Below, in pieces: positions 25,506-33,905 of a stretch of 64,000 bases of DNA. Both the position numbers and the translations under genes were made by a program. The notes beneath the pieces are model-generated. The model saw only the letters and a list, made by a program, of their open reading frames with translations, searched no databases and was not told the DNA's origin. Origin of the DNA: JAVDCA01 sp035293985 (GTDB lineage: Bacteria > Pseudomonadota > Alphaproteobacteria > Rhizobiales > Xanthobacteraceae); assembly GCA_035293985.1 (NCBI GenBank), contig DATGLS010000012.1, positions 62,001 through 126,000 on the forward strand. Reading direction: 5' to 3'. The first letter of the stretch is position 1. Each line of letters opens with the position of its first letter.

Positions 25506-26249
25506 ATGCGTCTTGCCGACAAGGTCGCGATCGTCACCGGCGCCGGCTCCGGCATGGGCGCGTCGATCGCCGAGACCTATGCCCGGGAAGGCGCGCGTGT
25601 GGCCGTGCTCGACATCGACGTGGATGCGGCGAAGAAGGTCGCGCGCGGGATCGGCAACACGGCGCTGGCGCTTGGCTGCGACGTCGCGAAATCCGCCGAG
25701 ATCGACGCAGCAATCCGCTCGACGCTCGCGGCCTTCGACCGCATCGACATTCTCGTCAACAATGCAGGCGTCGCCCACGTCAATAAGCCGATGACCGAGA
25801 TCACCGAGGCGGAGTACGACCGCGTCTTCGACATCAACGTGAAGGGCCTCTTCCTGTTCAGCCAAGCCGCGGTGCCGGTCTTCCGCCGCCAGGGCGGCGG
25901 CGTGATGATCAACATCGGCTCGACCGCGGGCCTGCGGCCGCGACCGGGGCTTTCGGCCTACAATGCGACCAAGGGCGCGGTGCACAACCTCACCAAGACG
26001 CTCGCGGTCGAGCTTGCGCCGGACAAGATCCGCGTTTGCGCGATCGCGCCGGTCGCGACCGAGACGCCGCTGCTGCCGACCTTTCTCGGCCCCGCGCCCG
26101 GCCAGCGGGAAAAATTCCAGGCAACCGTGCCGCTCGGCCGCCTCGCCCAGCCGCAGGACATCGCCAACATGGCGCTCTTTCTCGCCTCCGACGAGGCCGC
26201 CTTCATCACCGGCAATATCGCCGAGGTCGACGGCGGCCGCTGCGTTTAG
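25506..26249 (+). CDS. SDR family oxidoreductase
   Basis: The 247-residue short-chain dehydrogenase has TGAGSGMG (11-18), an Asp (about 36) at the end of the second strand favouring NAD+, NNAG, Ser139 and Tyr152-x3-Lys156. The C-terminus FITGNIAEVDGGRCV is typical of 3-oxoacyl or sugar/alcohol dehydrogenases. The Met at 25506 has TGGAG upstream; a start at 25491 would add only five residues. It follows hyi by 91 bp and could reduce a C3-C4 sugar-acid intermediate, but the substrate is not known. Confidence 0.82.
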   Translation: MRLADKVAIVTGAGSGMGASIAETYAREGARVAVLDIDVDAAKKVARGIGNTALALGCDVAKSAEIDAAIRSTLAAFDRIDILVNNAGVAHVNKPMTEITEAEYDRVFDINVKGLFLFSQAAVPVFRRQGGGVMINIGSTAGLRPRPGLSAYNATKGAVHNLTKTLAVELAPDKIRVCAIAPVATETPLLPTFLGPAPGQREKFQATVPLGRLAQPQDIANMALFLASDEAAFITGNIAEVDGGRCV

Positions 26250-26250
26250 C

Positions 26251-26295
26251 GCATGTTCCGGCGAAGTGGACACCGGTTCGCCGATAAGAACATGC
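26251..26295. repeat. GCATGTTC...GAACATGC intergenic palindrome
   Basis: GCATGTTC (26251-26258) and GAACATGC (26288-26295) are perfect inverted arms around CGGCGAAGTGGACACCGG. The spacer also has partial symmetry. This unit type is frequent between genes in Bradyrhizobium-like genomes (from memory) and occurs here between the SDR and NTF2-like genes. Confidence 0.7.
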
Positions 26296-26314
26296 GCCAG
26301 CCGAAGAGTCTTTC

Positions 26315-26719
26315 ATGAGCGATGACGACGCGATCCTCGCCGTCAACAGAGCCTACTACCGCGCCTTCTCGTCCGGCGATTTCATTGCCATGTCCCGGAT
26401 CTGGGCCGAGGACGGCGTCTCCTGCGTGCATCCTGGCTGGCCGCCGCTGATCGGCCGCAACGACGTGATCGAGTCCTACCGCAACATCCTGGCGAACGAG
26501 AACCGCGTGCGCATCGCGCACCAGGACGATGCCGCGATCGTCACTGGCGACGAGGCGCGCGTGCTGTGCATCGAGGTCGTTGATGGCGCGGCGCTCGCCG
26601 CGACCAACGTCTACCGCCGCGTCGGCGGCGCGTGGCGCATGGTGCATCACCAGGCGAGCCCGATCGCGATGATGGCCGATGAGAGCGACGACCCGCCGCC
26701 GTCGAACCGGCTGAATTGA
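26315..26719 (+). CDS. NTF2-like / SnoaL-like (SnoaL_3) protein
   Basis: The 134-residue protein follows the SnoaL_3 pattern: AILAVNRAYYRAFSSGDFIAM, IWAEDGVSCVHPGWPPLIGRNDVIESYR, ATNVYRRVGGAWRMVHHQASPI. Such folds act as isomerases, cyclases or binding domains. No catalytic pair can be assigned. It begins shortly after the GCATGTTC repeat and ends before a GC-rich hairpin. Role unknown. Confidence 0.75.
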   Translation: MSDDDAILAVNRAYYRAFSSGDFIAMSRIWAEDGVSCVHPGWPPLIGRNDVIESYRNILANENRVRIAHQDDAAIVTGDEARVLCIEVVDGAALAATNVYRRVGGAWRMVHHQASPIAMMADESDDPPPSNRLN

Positions 26720-26759
26720 CTCACCCTCCCCTGCGGGGGGCCTGCGGGGGAGGGTAATG
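26720..26759. terminator. GC-rich hairpin between convergent genes
   Basis: CACCCTCCCC and GGGGAGGGT form the stem with GC-rich internal pairing (CTGCGGGGGGCCTGCGGGG between). It follows the stop of the NTF2-like gene directly and faces the end of the TauD-type gene. It lacks a T tract, so termination is only a possibility. It resembles the palindrome at 16649-16702. Confidence 0.4.
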
Positions 26760-26848
26760 AGAGCGACTCACCGGCACATCCGCCGCAGCCTTGCGCCGAT
26801 ATCCACCGTCGCACGCAACCTCCAGGCCGCAAGCAGCGGGGCTGTCCG

Positions 26849-27724
26849 TCAGAATGGAGAATCACCAGCGATGGTGATGCGATGCATCCGGCGACGCTTG
26901 CCGGGATAGTCGTTGAGCGCGCGGTGCTGGGTGCAGCGGTTGTCCCAGATCGCGAGCGAGCCGACCTCCCAGCGGAACCGGCAGGTGAACTCCGGCTGGA
27001 TCGCGTGCTCTGCCAGGAAATCGAGGATTGGCCGTGCCTCATCCTCCTTGAAGCCGTCGAGCGTCTGCGTGTGGCTGCTGATGTAGAGCGCCTTACGACC
27101 GGTCTCCGGATGGGTGCGCACGATCGGATGGGCGCACTCGGTCTGCAGATCGCCAGGGTCGCGGACCTTGGCAGCCATTTTCTCGTTGCCGCTGTAGCGG
27201 CCGTCGCGCGCCGGCGGCCCCATCGCGCCACCCTTCTGGAGCTTCTTGCGGTCGCCGACATTCCAGGTTCTGATGCTCTTGAGCATCGCTTTCATCGGCT
27301 CCGACAGCGTGTCGTAGGCGAGATACATGTTGGTGAACATCGTATCGCCGCCCGCGTCCGGCGTTTCCTTCGCGTAGAGCATTGTCGCCTTCGCGGGCTT
27401 TGGATTGAACATCTGGTCGGTGTGCCAGACCTCGCCGAACGCCTTGGTGTCGCCCTCCTCCTTGATGATCTCGAGGATGTCGGGATACTCCTCCATTCCT
27501 TTCATGAACGGATGATGGTGGATCTCACCGAACCGTTTGGCGAGAGCGATCTGCTGCACGGGCGAGATGTTTTGGCCGCGGAAAAAGATGACGAGATGGT
27601 CGAGCCAGGCGGTTTTGATTTCCCCGAACGTCTCATCGTCCACGTTGCCGAGATCGACATTGCCGATTTCAGCGCCAAGCGCACCTGCGATAGGCTTGAC
27701 TTCGATCCGCCGATAGGAGGCCAT
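26849..27724 (-). CDS. TauD/TfdA family 2-oxoglutarate-dependent dioxygenase
   Basis: The 291-residue protein has the facial triad of this family: His101 and Asp103 in EVWHTDQMF and a distal His267 in CTQHRALNDY. Arg277-Arg282 in GKRRRMHRI are candidates for 2-oxoglutarate binding. Members hydroxylate sulfonates, phenoxy acids, or alkyl sulfates with Fe(II), O2 and 2-oxoglutarate, releasing sulfite or aldehyde. The Met at 27724 has AAAGGA upstream and starts the conserved SYRRIEVKPI; an upstream start at 27766 is less likely. No transporter neighbours, so the substrate is open. Confidence 0.85.
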   Translation of the reverse strand: MASYRRIEVKPIAGALGAEIGNVDLGNVDDETFGEIKTAWLDHLVIFFRGQNISPVQQIALAKRFGEIHHHPFMKGMEEYPDILEIIKEEGDTKAFGEVWHTDQMFNPKPAKATMLYAKETPDAGGDTMFTNMYLAYDTLSEPMKAMLKSIRTWNVGDRKKLQKGGAMGPPARDGRYSGNEKMAAKVRDPGDLQTECAHPIVRTHPETGRKALYISSHTQTLDGFKEDEARPILDFLAEHAIQPEFTCRFRWEVGSLAIWDNRCTQHRALNDYPGKRRRMHRITIAGDSPF

Positions 27725-27836
27725 GGCCGATCCTTTCAGTGGGATATTCGTGTCGCAATTCTGCAAGAAGGGGGACGAGGGGTCAACGAACTCCTCTCAG
27801 CTATCTGACGATCCCGTGCTGAGGCCCCTGGGTCAG

Positions 27837-29915
27837 CTACCGCCACATCCGCCGCAGCTTTGCCCCGATATCCACCGGCGCGCGCGCCGCCGCGCTCGCC
27901 GCCGCCGCAGGCTTCGCGGCGGGCCAGGCGCGGCTCGCGAAATGGTGGCGGATTGCGGACGGGATGAACCGCGTCACCGTTGCGTACATGTGCCGATCGG
28001 CGTTCTGGCGCTGCTGCTGCACATAGAAGCGCTGCGGCACGATGAGATGGAGGTGGTCCTTGGCGCGGGTCATCGCGACGTAGAGCAGTCGGCGCTCCTC
28101 CTCGATCTCGTGCTCGGCGCCGGTCGCGAGATCGGATGGCAGGCAGCCGTCGACACAGTTGAGCACGAACACCGATTTCCATTCCTGGCCCTTGGCCGAG
28201 TGGATGGTCGAGAGAATGAGGAAATCCTCATCGAGCAGCGGCGCGCCGGCCTCGTCGCTGGTGGCGCCGGGCGGGTCGAGGGTCAGCTCGGTGAGAAAGC
28301 GCTCGCGGCTCGGAAAAGTCGCGGCGATCTGCGCGAGCTGGGAAAGATCCTGCTCGCGCACCACGGCGTCCTCGTAGATGCGCTCGAGGTGCGGCGCGTA
28401 CCAGGTGCGGATCAGGTCGAGCTCGGCCGGCCAGCCGGCGGCATTTCCGCGCGCGAGCTCGAAGGTGCGCAGGAAATCCGGCCAGTCGGCCGCGCAGGCG
28501 GCCGGCGGCTTGAAGCACGTCATCGCGGCGAGCGGATCGGGAGCCTCGGCGACGCGCTCGAGCGCCTTCGCGGCCGTCGCCGGGCCGGCGCCGGGCAGCA
28601 GATGAATGACCCGGAAGCCGGCGACGCGATCGCGCGGGTTTTCGACCCAGCGCAGGAACGCGATCACGTCCTTGACGTGCGCGGCCTCGAGGAACTTGAG
28701 GCCGCCGAATTTCACGAACGGGACGTTGCGGCGCGCGAGCTCGATCTCGAGCGGCGCGCTGTGGTGCGAGGCGCGAAACAGCACCGCCTGCGCCTTGAGC
28801 GCGATCCCGGCCTCGCGCTGCGCCAGCACCTCGTCGACCACGTAATGCGCCTGATCGGTCTCGTCGCGCACGCTCACCAGCGCCGGCAGCTCGGCGGACG
28901 CACGTTCCGACCACAGGTTCTTGGAATAGCGCTCGCTCGCGAGCTCGATCACCGCATTGGCGGCGGCGAGGATCGGCCTCGTCGAGCGATAATTGCGCTC
29001 CAGCGTGACGATCTCGGCCGGCGGCGAGAAGTGATACGGGAAGTCGAGGATGTTGCGCACCGTGGCGGCGCGGAACGAGTAGATCGACTGGGCGTCGTCG
29101 CCGACCACGGTGAGGTGATCGCCCTTGGGCTTGAGCGCCAGCAGGACCGAGGCCTGCAGCCGGTTGGTGTCCTGATATTCATCGACCAGCACATGGTCGA
29201 AGCGTTCGGCGATCTCGGCGGCGATCTCCGGCTCCGCCATCATGTGCGACCAGTAGAGCAGCAGATCGTCGTAGTCGAGCACGTGCTGGCGCTGCTTCGC
29301 CTCGACGTAGGCGGCGAACAGCGCGCGCAGCTCATCCTCCCAACCGCCGCACCAGGGAAACGCTGAGCCGAGCACGTCCTCGAGCGGGCACTCGGCATTG
29401 ACGGCGCGCGAGTAGATCGAAAGGCAGGTGCCCTTGGCGGGAAAGCGCCGATCGGTCTTGGAGAGGCCGAGGTCGTGGCGGATCAGGTTGAGGAGGTCGG
29501 CCGAATCTTCGCGATCGTGGATCGTGAAGGCGCGGTCGAGGCCGATTGCCGGCGCGTACTCGCGCAGGAGGCGCGCGCCGATCGCGTGGAAGGTCCCCGA
29601 CCAGGCGAGCCCGCCCGGCGCGAGCGTGCCGCGCTCGCGCAGTGCCTGCGCCGTAATGCGCTCGACGCGGCGCGTCATCTCGGCGGCGGCGCGGCGCGAG
29701 AAAGTGAGCAGCAGGATGCGGCGCGGGTCGACGCCGCGCACGATCAGGTGCGCGACCCGGTGCGCGAGCGTATTGGTCTTGCCCGAGCCCGCGCCCGCAA
29801 TGATCAGCAAGGGCTGTGCGCCGTCGTGCTCGACGGCGCGCCGCTGCTCGGGATTGAGCGCGGCGAGCCAGTCGCGCTCACCGGTGGCTGGGGTCGAGAC
29901 GATCGGGTTGTTCAT
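27837..29915 (-). CDS. UvrD/Rep-type ATP-dependent DNA helicase
   Basis: The 692-residue SF1A helicase has Walker A GAGSGKT (41-47), motif II VLVDEYQDTN, motif III GDDAQSIYSFRAA, motif IV ERNYRS, motif V STIHSAKGQEWKSVF and motif VI RRLLYVAMTRAKDHLHL. It unwinds DNA 3' to 5', probably in repair or replication restart. It is shorter than UvrD (about 720) and lacks the C-terminal PcrA/UvrD tail, so it is a second, Rep-like paralogue rather than UvrD itself. Alternative: a phage- or conflict-related helicase; nothing nearby supports that. The gene stands alone. Confidence 0.9.
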   Translation of the reverse strand: MNNPIVSTPATGERDWLAALNPEQRRAVEHDGAQPLLIIAGAGSGKTNTLAHRVAHLIVRGVDPRRILLLTFSRRAAAEMTRRVERITAQALRERGTLAPGGLAWSGTFHAIGARLLREYAPAIGLDRAFTIHDREDSADLLNLIRHDLGLSKTDRRFPAKGTCLSIYSRAVNAECPLEDVLGSAFPWCGGWEDELRALFAAYVEAKQRQHVLDYDDLLLYWSHMMAEPEIAAEIAERFDHVLVDEYQDTNRLQASVLLALKPKGDHLTVVGDDAQSIYSFRAATVRNILDFPYHFSPPAEIVTLERNYRSTRPILAAANAVIELASERYSKNLWSERASAELPALVSVRDETDQAHYVVDEVLAQREAGIALKAQAVLFRASHHSAPLEIELARRNVPFVKFGGLKFLEAAHVKDVIAFLRWVENPRDRVAGFRVIHLLPGAGPATAAKALERVAEAPDPLAAMTCFKPPAACAADWPDFLRTFELARGNAAGWPAELDLIRTWYAPHLERIYEDAVVREQDLSQLAQIAATFPSRERFLTELTLDPPGATSDEAGAPLLDEDFLILSTIHSAKGQEWKSVFVLNCVDGCLPSDLATGAEHEIEEERRLLYVAMTRAKDHLHLIVPQRFYVQQQRQNADRHMYATVTRFIPSAIRHHFASRAWPAAKPAAAASAAARAPVDIGAKLRRMWR

Positions 29916-30123
29916 CGGTCGGGGCCGCCCCGTGTGGGCGAATCAGTGACCCCTCCAATCAGCACGCTTGCGGGCCGCCATGCAAATGGGGTGGATCATG
30001 TTACCGCTCCGAAGCCTCGCATTGGAGGAACAGCATTGAATAATCGTTAAAGGCTGTGCGCGAAGATGACCGTGCGGCCCATCTGCGCCTGTGCGGATCG
30101 GTCCGGCTGCAGCGGAGCGGCGA
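29916..30123. other. Intergenic region upstream of the helicase gene, nothing recognised
   Basis: This stretch, together with 30325-30478, has lower GC than its surroundings and contains no repeat family seen elsewhere in the window. The promoter of the helicase should lie here, but no clear -35/-10 pair was found. Confidence 0.4.
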
Positions 30124-30324
30124 ATGCTGACCACGCCACACAAACGCTTCGTCCATGCGCGTGAGGAACGGTTTCCCGATTTCTCCGAATTCTCGTTCTT
30201 TCATGCGCTTATGAAGCGTCGCCGTCCGCCGGCGCGCCGCGCTCGCATCTTGGATGAGGAGCCTGTGGCCCGAAGCAAGCGCTGGAAGCCGGCGGCGTGG
30301 ACGCCGTGGCTGTGGGTGAAGTAG
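30124..30324 (+). CDS. Possible small basic protein (66 residues), uncertain
   Basis: An ATG with GGAGCGG just upstream opens a frame of 66 codons with largely GC-rich third positions. The product is basic and begins MLTTPHKRFVHAREERFPDF, with a KRRRPPARRAR stretch and ends KRWKPAAWTPWLWVK. It resembles no family I know. Composition is compatible with a real small gene but random open frames are common in this GC-rich DNA. Confidence 0.35.
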   Translation: MLTTPHKRFVHAREERFPDFSEFSFFHALMKRRRPPARRARILDEEPVARSKRWKPAAWTPWLWVK

Positions 30325-30478
30325 CGACTGTTTTCCCACACCCGGGAACCTCAACATCGTGCCGGCGGCGGTTCGCCCGCACCGGAGCGATTGCATACCC
30401 CTGCGCCCATTGTAGTATCCGGCGTCAGGCTGCGCTGGAGCATTGGCGCGGCCGTCTTGGGGATGCCTCGGGGATGCG

Positions 30479-31063
30479 ATGTGGGGACGTAAGAAGGCGA
30501 CGCCGGCACCCGTAACTGATGAGAAGCCGCCGCAGCGGCTGCGTGACGCGTTGCGTCAGGCCCGGATCGAGTCGGCCGAACGCACAGGGGTCATCGTCGA
30601 TCTGCGAGACGCCGAGATTGCGCGACTCGAGATGCTCAACGAGGCGCTCGATCCGCTGTTCGCCGAGATCCCCGATAATATCGAGCTGTTCGATCGCGGC
30701 GTCATGCGCGGCGAACCGCCCCGGATGTGGGTCGACGTGGTGGCGCATGTCGACATGGGGCGCGACAAGCGCACCTATCGGTTCGTGCAGGACAGCCGTT
30801 ACGGCCGCAAGATCCTCGCCGAGTCGGCCGACATCAATGAGATCGTCGAGGCCATCACCACGTACGTCGCCCGCCGCATCATCGAGCGGGAGCGCGCGCT
30901 CACCGCCGACGACCGGCCGCTGCGGCTCGATGCCGCGCGCGACGCGCGCCTGCAACGGCGGGCGCGCTGGCGGGCGATCCGCGCCTTCGTCTTCGGGCTG
31001 CTGCTCGGGATCGCGGCGGTGATCGGCACTATCATCCTGCTGGCGACGCAGTCGATGGATTGA
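30479..31063 (+). CDS. Tail-anchored membrane protein of unknown function
   Basis: The 194-residue protein is mostly soluble and charged, with an acidic/basic helical stretch (LRDAEIARLEMLNEALDPLF). It ends in one hydrophobic helix (about residues 168-190, FVFGLLLGIAAVIGTIILLA), so it would be anchored by its C-terminus with the body in the cytoplasm. The region around residues 78-115 (WVDVVAHVDMGRDKRTYRF) looks like a compact folded domain. Met at 30479 is preceded by GGGGATGCG. Its last 32 bp overlap the convergent metallophosphoesterase gene. Family not recognised. Confidence 0.6.
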   Translation: MWGRKKATPAPVTDEKPPQRLRDALRQARIESAERTGVIVDLRDAEIARLEMLNEALDPLFAEIPDNIELFDRGVMRGEPPRMWVDVVAHVDMGRDKRTYRFVQDSRYGRKILAESADINEIVEAITTYVARRIIERERALTADDRPLRLDAARDARLQRRARWRAIRAFVFGLLLGIAAVIGTIILLATQSMD

Positions 31064-31946
31064 GCTCGCGCCGGGCGAGCTCGACGACGCCGGGAGCGCC
31101 GGCGCGAAAGCCGCGTGTCACCACCTCGCGTCGCCAAGCGCCCGGAACGCCGTCGATGCGATAGAGATTGTAGGCGGCAGGCTCGACGCGATGGCCGTGC
31201 AGGGGCATCGCCGAGGCACTCGGCACCCCGAGCGCCGGGATCGGGACGTTCGGTCCGGTGAGCCAATCGAGCGCCAGGACGTGATCGTGGCCGTGCAGCA
31301 CCAGCTCGGCGCCGCGCCGCGCCAGCACGGCGCGCAATGCGGGCGCGTCGGTCAGCGATCTGAACCGGCGCACGCGCGTGCGTCCGGGCGGGTGATGAAC
31401 CAGCACGACGCGGCAGCAATCGGCAAGACGCCCCAGCAGCTCGTCGAGCCGCGCGAGCTGCGCGGCGCCCAGCCGGCCCGTGGCGAGAAACGGCGCGGTC
31501 GGCACCGCGCTGGAGAGGCCGATCAGCGCGAGCGGCCCGCGTCGGCGCACGAAGGGAAACCGCAGCTCGGATGAATTTGCGGCGTCGTCGCTCATGAAGT
31601 CCGCCCAGTGGCCGTGCGCGGCGAGCGACTGACGCAGATAGGCGTCGTGATTGCCCGGCACCAGCGTCACCTCGTGCGGGCGCCCGAGCGACTGCAGCCA
31701 GACGCGCGCCGGGGCGAACTCCGCGACCAGCCCGATGTTGACGAGGTCGCCCGTTACCGCAACGTGGTCAGGCGCCTGTGCGTGCAGGTCGCGCACCAAA
31801 AGGTCGACCTGCTCGGCGCGGTGAATCCGATGGCGGCTCTGTCGCCAGTGCAGGTAGCCCAGCACGCGCTTGTTGGCGAGCTCTGCGAGCCGCGGCTTGG
31901 GAAGCGGCGGGAGATGCGGATCGGAGAGATGGGCGAGGGTGAACAT
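31032..31946 (-). CDS. Calcineurin-like metallophosphoesterase
   Basis: The 304-residue protein has all metallophosphoesterase blocks: HLSDPHL (Asp9, His11), VTGDLVN, VPGNHDAY, VLVHHPPG and HGHDH. These coordinate a two-metal centre that hydrolyses phosphodiesters or monoesters. Closest in layout to cyclic-nucleotide phosphodiesterase/DNA-repair-type MPEs of rhizobia, but the substrate is unknown. cAMP is a possible one, given the cyclase in the same window, but it is 25 kb away and no evidence links them. The 3' end overlaps the tail-anchored protein gene by 32 bp, on the opposite strand. Confidence 0.85.
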   Translation of the reverse strand: MFTLAHLSDPHLPPLPKPRLAELANKRVLGYLHWRQSRHRIHRAEQVDLLVRDLHAQAPDHVAVTGDLVNIGLVAEFAPARVWLQSLGRPHEVTLVPGNHDAYLRQSLAAHGHWADFMSDDAANSSELRFPFVRRRGPLALIGLSSAVPTAPFLATGRLGAAQLARLDELLGRLADCCRVVLVHHPPGRTRVRRFRSLTDAPALRAVLARRGAELVLHGHDHVLALDWLTGPNVPIPALGVPSASAMPLHGHRVEPAAYNLYRIDGVPGAWRREVVTRGFRAGAPGVVELARRELNPSTASPAG

Positions 31947-31951
31947 GGAAA

Positions 31952-32031
31952 ATTGCGAGTAGCGAATGGCGAGTAGCGAATTCGTGCGATCGGCTCGGCC
32001 GCCATTCGCTATTTTTTACTCGCCATCCGCC
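31952..32031. repeat. AGCGAATAGCGAA inverted repeat (copy 2)
   Basis: Left arm TTGCGAGTAGCGAATGGCGA and right arm GCCATTCGCTATTTTTTACTCGCC pair around a short centre. It lies between the metallophosphoesterase start and the mbfA end. Copies 1 and 3 are at 21780-21850 and 63931-64000. Confidence 0.75.
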
Positions 32032-32034
32032 CTC

Positions 32035-32991
32035 TCACGAACTGCCGATCAGAATGCCGGCCGCGAACACCAGCACGCCGCCGACCACCACCTGGAAGGC
32101 AGCCTGCAGGAACGGCGTGTCCATGTAGCGGTAGCGGATGTAGGAGATGACTGCGAGCTCGATCGCGACCACCACGAAGGCGAAGATGGTCGCGGTGAGA
32201 AAATTCGGAATGAGATAGGGCAGCGTGTGGCCGAGCCCGCCGAGCGCCGTCATCGTGCCGCACACGGCGCCGCGCAGCCACGGGGACCCGCGGCCGGTGA
32301 GCGAGCCGTCGTCGGAGAGCGCCTCGGCGAAGCCCATCGAAATGCCGGCGCCGACCGCGGCCGCGAGCCCGACCACGAAGGTCGCCCAGGTCTGGTGCGT
32401 CGCGAAGGCGGCGGCGAACAGCGGCGCGAGCGTCGACACCGAGCCGTCCATGAGGCCGGCGAGGCCGGGCTGCACGTATTGCAGCACGAACATGCGCCGC
32501 GCCGTCTCGTCCTCGCTCGCACGCGCGCCCGGCGTGAGGATCTTCTCGCTCAACTCCTCGGCGAGGTTCTCGTGCTTGTCCTCGGCTTCGGCGAGCTGGG
32601 TCAGCAGCTCGCGCACCGAGACGTCGCGCGCCGCCACGGCGGCCTTGCGATAGAAGCGCGCGGTCTCGTACTCCATCGCGGCGGCATATTTGCGCACCTC
32701 GTCGAGGCCGAGCGGACGCACCAGCCACAGCGGCCGATGGCGCACGAAGCCTTTCACGTCCTGCCGGCGGATCAGCGGCAGGTACTCGCCGAACTTCTCG
32801 CGATAGAGGTCATAGAGCATGCCGCGATGCTTGACCTCCTCCTGCGCCATCGCGTCGAACATCTTCGCCGAGCTTGGATACTGCGCACGCAGCCCGTCGG
32901 CGAAACCCTGGTAGATGCGCGAATCCTCCTCCTCATTGGTGATCGCGAGGGCGAGGACTTCCTGCTCGCTCAGGTCGGCAAAGCGCTTCAT
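32035..32991 (-). CDS. mbfA: Membrane-bound ferritin (MbfA), rubrerythrin domain plus VIT1/CCC1 domain
   Basis: The 318-residue protein joins a ferritin-like di-iron domain (1-150) to a C-terminal VIT1/CCC1-type membrane domain. Iron ligands are expected at Glu20/Glu21, Glu52-x2-His55 in AQEEVKHRG, Glu107/Glu109 in AMEYETARFY and Glu137-x2-His140 in EAEDKHENL. The membrane part starts with VQPGLAGLMDGSVSTLAPLFAAAF and has about five helices. In Bradyrhizobium and Agrobacterium MbfA exports iron and protects from iron plus peroxide stress under Irr control. No convincing Irr box was found upstream. Met at 32991 starts the known MKRFADLSEQE sequence. Confidence 0.9.
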   Translation of the reverse strand: MKRFADLSEQEVLALAITNEEEDSRIYQGFADGLRAQYPSSAKMFDAMAQEEVKHRGMLYDLYREKFGEYLPLIRRQDVKGFVRHRPLWLVRPLGLDEVRKYAAAMEYETARFYRKAAVAARDVSVRELLTQLAEAEDKHENLAEELSEKILTPGARASEDETARRMFVLQYVQPGLAGLMDGSVSTLAPLFAAAFATHQTWATFVVGLAAAVGAGISMGFAEALSDDGSLTGRGSPWLRGAVCGTMTALGGLGHTLPYLIPNFLTATIFAFVVVAIELAVISYIRYRYMDTPFLQAAFQVVVGGVLVFAAGILIGSS

Positions 32992-33140
32992 CGCGGTATC
33001 CCGTTGGCTTCTTGGCGATATATTGCAGTTACCGGCGCGAAAATGCGAGCCAGGGCTGCAAAGATTTGCGGTGGCGGTCTGTGCCGACAAAAAAGGCGAC
33101 CGCATCCCCGCGAAGCCTCGGAGCAGCTTTACAAAAGACA

Positions 33141-33170
33141 ACGGCGCTCCCGGCAAGCCGGGAGCGCCGT
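33141..33170. repeat. Perfect 14-bp-arm hairpin in the mbfA upstream region
   Basis: ACGGCGCTCCCGGC and GCCGGGAGCGCCGT are perfectly complementary arms with only AA between them. There is no T tract on either side. It lies 150 bp upstream of mbfA in the 388-bp gap 32992-33379, which otherwise holds no gene. It could be an intergenic repeat unit or a terminator/antiterminator; I cannot tell. Confidence 0.6.
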
Positions 33171-33379
33171 AAGCACCGGGGACATTTGTGGGGGGATGCA
33201 CCCCGGCCGCTTTTGGAATTCCGTGTGAGTCGTCTTGTGCTCGACGATGATGTGTTGCTGATAACGCAGAGTGGGCGCGATGACAAAACCCATCACGACA
33301 AGCCAGCCATGCGATGGTTGCGGGTGCGACATTCGCGCGCGTCGTCGTCACACCGCGGCGATTGAGTGAGACGAAGGGC

Positions 33380-33847
33380 ATGCACCACGCCATTGAAACC
33401 GCGATGCGGCGCGCCTTGCACACGTACTGGCGATTCGCGCGGGGGCTCACGCTCGGCGTACGGGCGCTGGTCATCGACGAGGCGCGGCAGGTCTTTCTCG
33501 TGAATCACACTTACGTGAGGGGATGGCATCTGCCGGGCGGCGGCGTCGAGCCGGGCGAGACGCTGCTCGCCGCGCTCGCACGCGAGCTCGCCGAGGAGGG
33601 CAACCTCGAGCTCACGGCGCCACCGCGGCTGCATGGCATCTTCTTCAACGGCCGCATCTCGCGCCGCGACCACGTCGCCTGCTTCGTGGTCGACGCCTTC
33701 CACGCGAACGCGCCTTTCGCGCCCAACCGCGAGATCGCGGCGGCACGCTTCTTTCCTCTCGACGATCTGCCCGGCGACACCACCGCCGGCACTCGCGCCC
33801 GCATCGCCGAGGTGCTGTTCGGCGTGCCGATCAGCGAGCGATGGTGA
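33380..33847 (+). CDS. Nudix hydrolase
   Basis: The 155-residue protein has the Nudix box GGVEPGETLLAALARELAEEG (residues 54-74, with Glu60, Arg68, Glu69, Glu72, Glu73); the usual final glycine is Asn75. Strand VRALVIDEARQVFLVNHTYVRGWHLPGGG precedes it. Nudix enzymes cleave nucleoside diphosphates linked to another group. Substrate unknown. Start uncertain: Met at 33380 or Met at 33404. The next gene is a GNAT acetyltransferase on the same strand, 58 bp away. Confidence 0.82.
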   Translation: MHHAIETAMRRALHTYWRFARGLTLGVRALVIDEARQVFLVNHTYVRGWHLPGGGVEPGETLLAALARELAEEGNLELTAPPRLHGIFFNGRISRRDHVACFVVDAFHANAPFAPNREIAAARFFPLDDLPGDTTAGTRARIAEVLFGVPISERW

Positions 33848-33905
33848 AGGCCGCGTCGCCCTCCGATGGACCTTCTTCCGGCCAAATGCTAATCCACACG
33901 CGGGC

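Noticed and set aside
26251..26295. LexA-like or FNR-like operator
   Set aside because: The GCATGTTC...GAACATGC palindrome has a 29-bp spacer and matches a dispersed repeat type better than a regulator site.
32992..33100. Irr box upstream of mbfA
   Set aside because: I looked for a TTTAGAA-type palindrome and found none I would trust; control by Irr is known for the family but not visible here.
32992..33474. Upstream extension of mbfA through the 33141 hairpin
   Set aside because: The extra 161 residues are repeat-derived and not part of MbfA; the known start MKRFADLSEQE lies at 32991.
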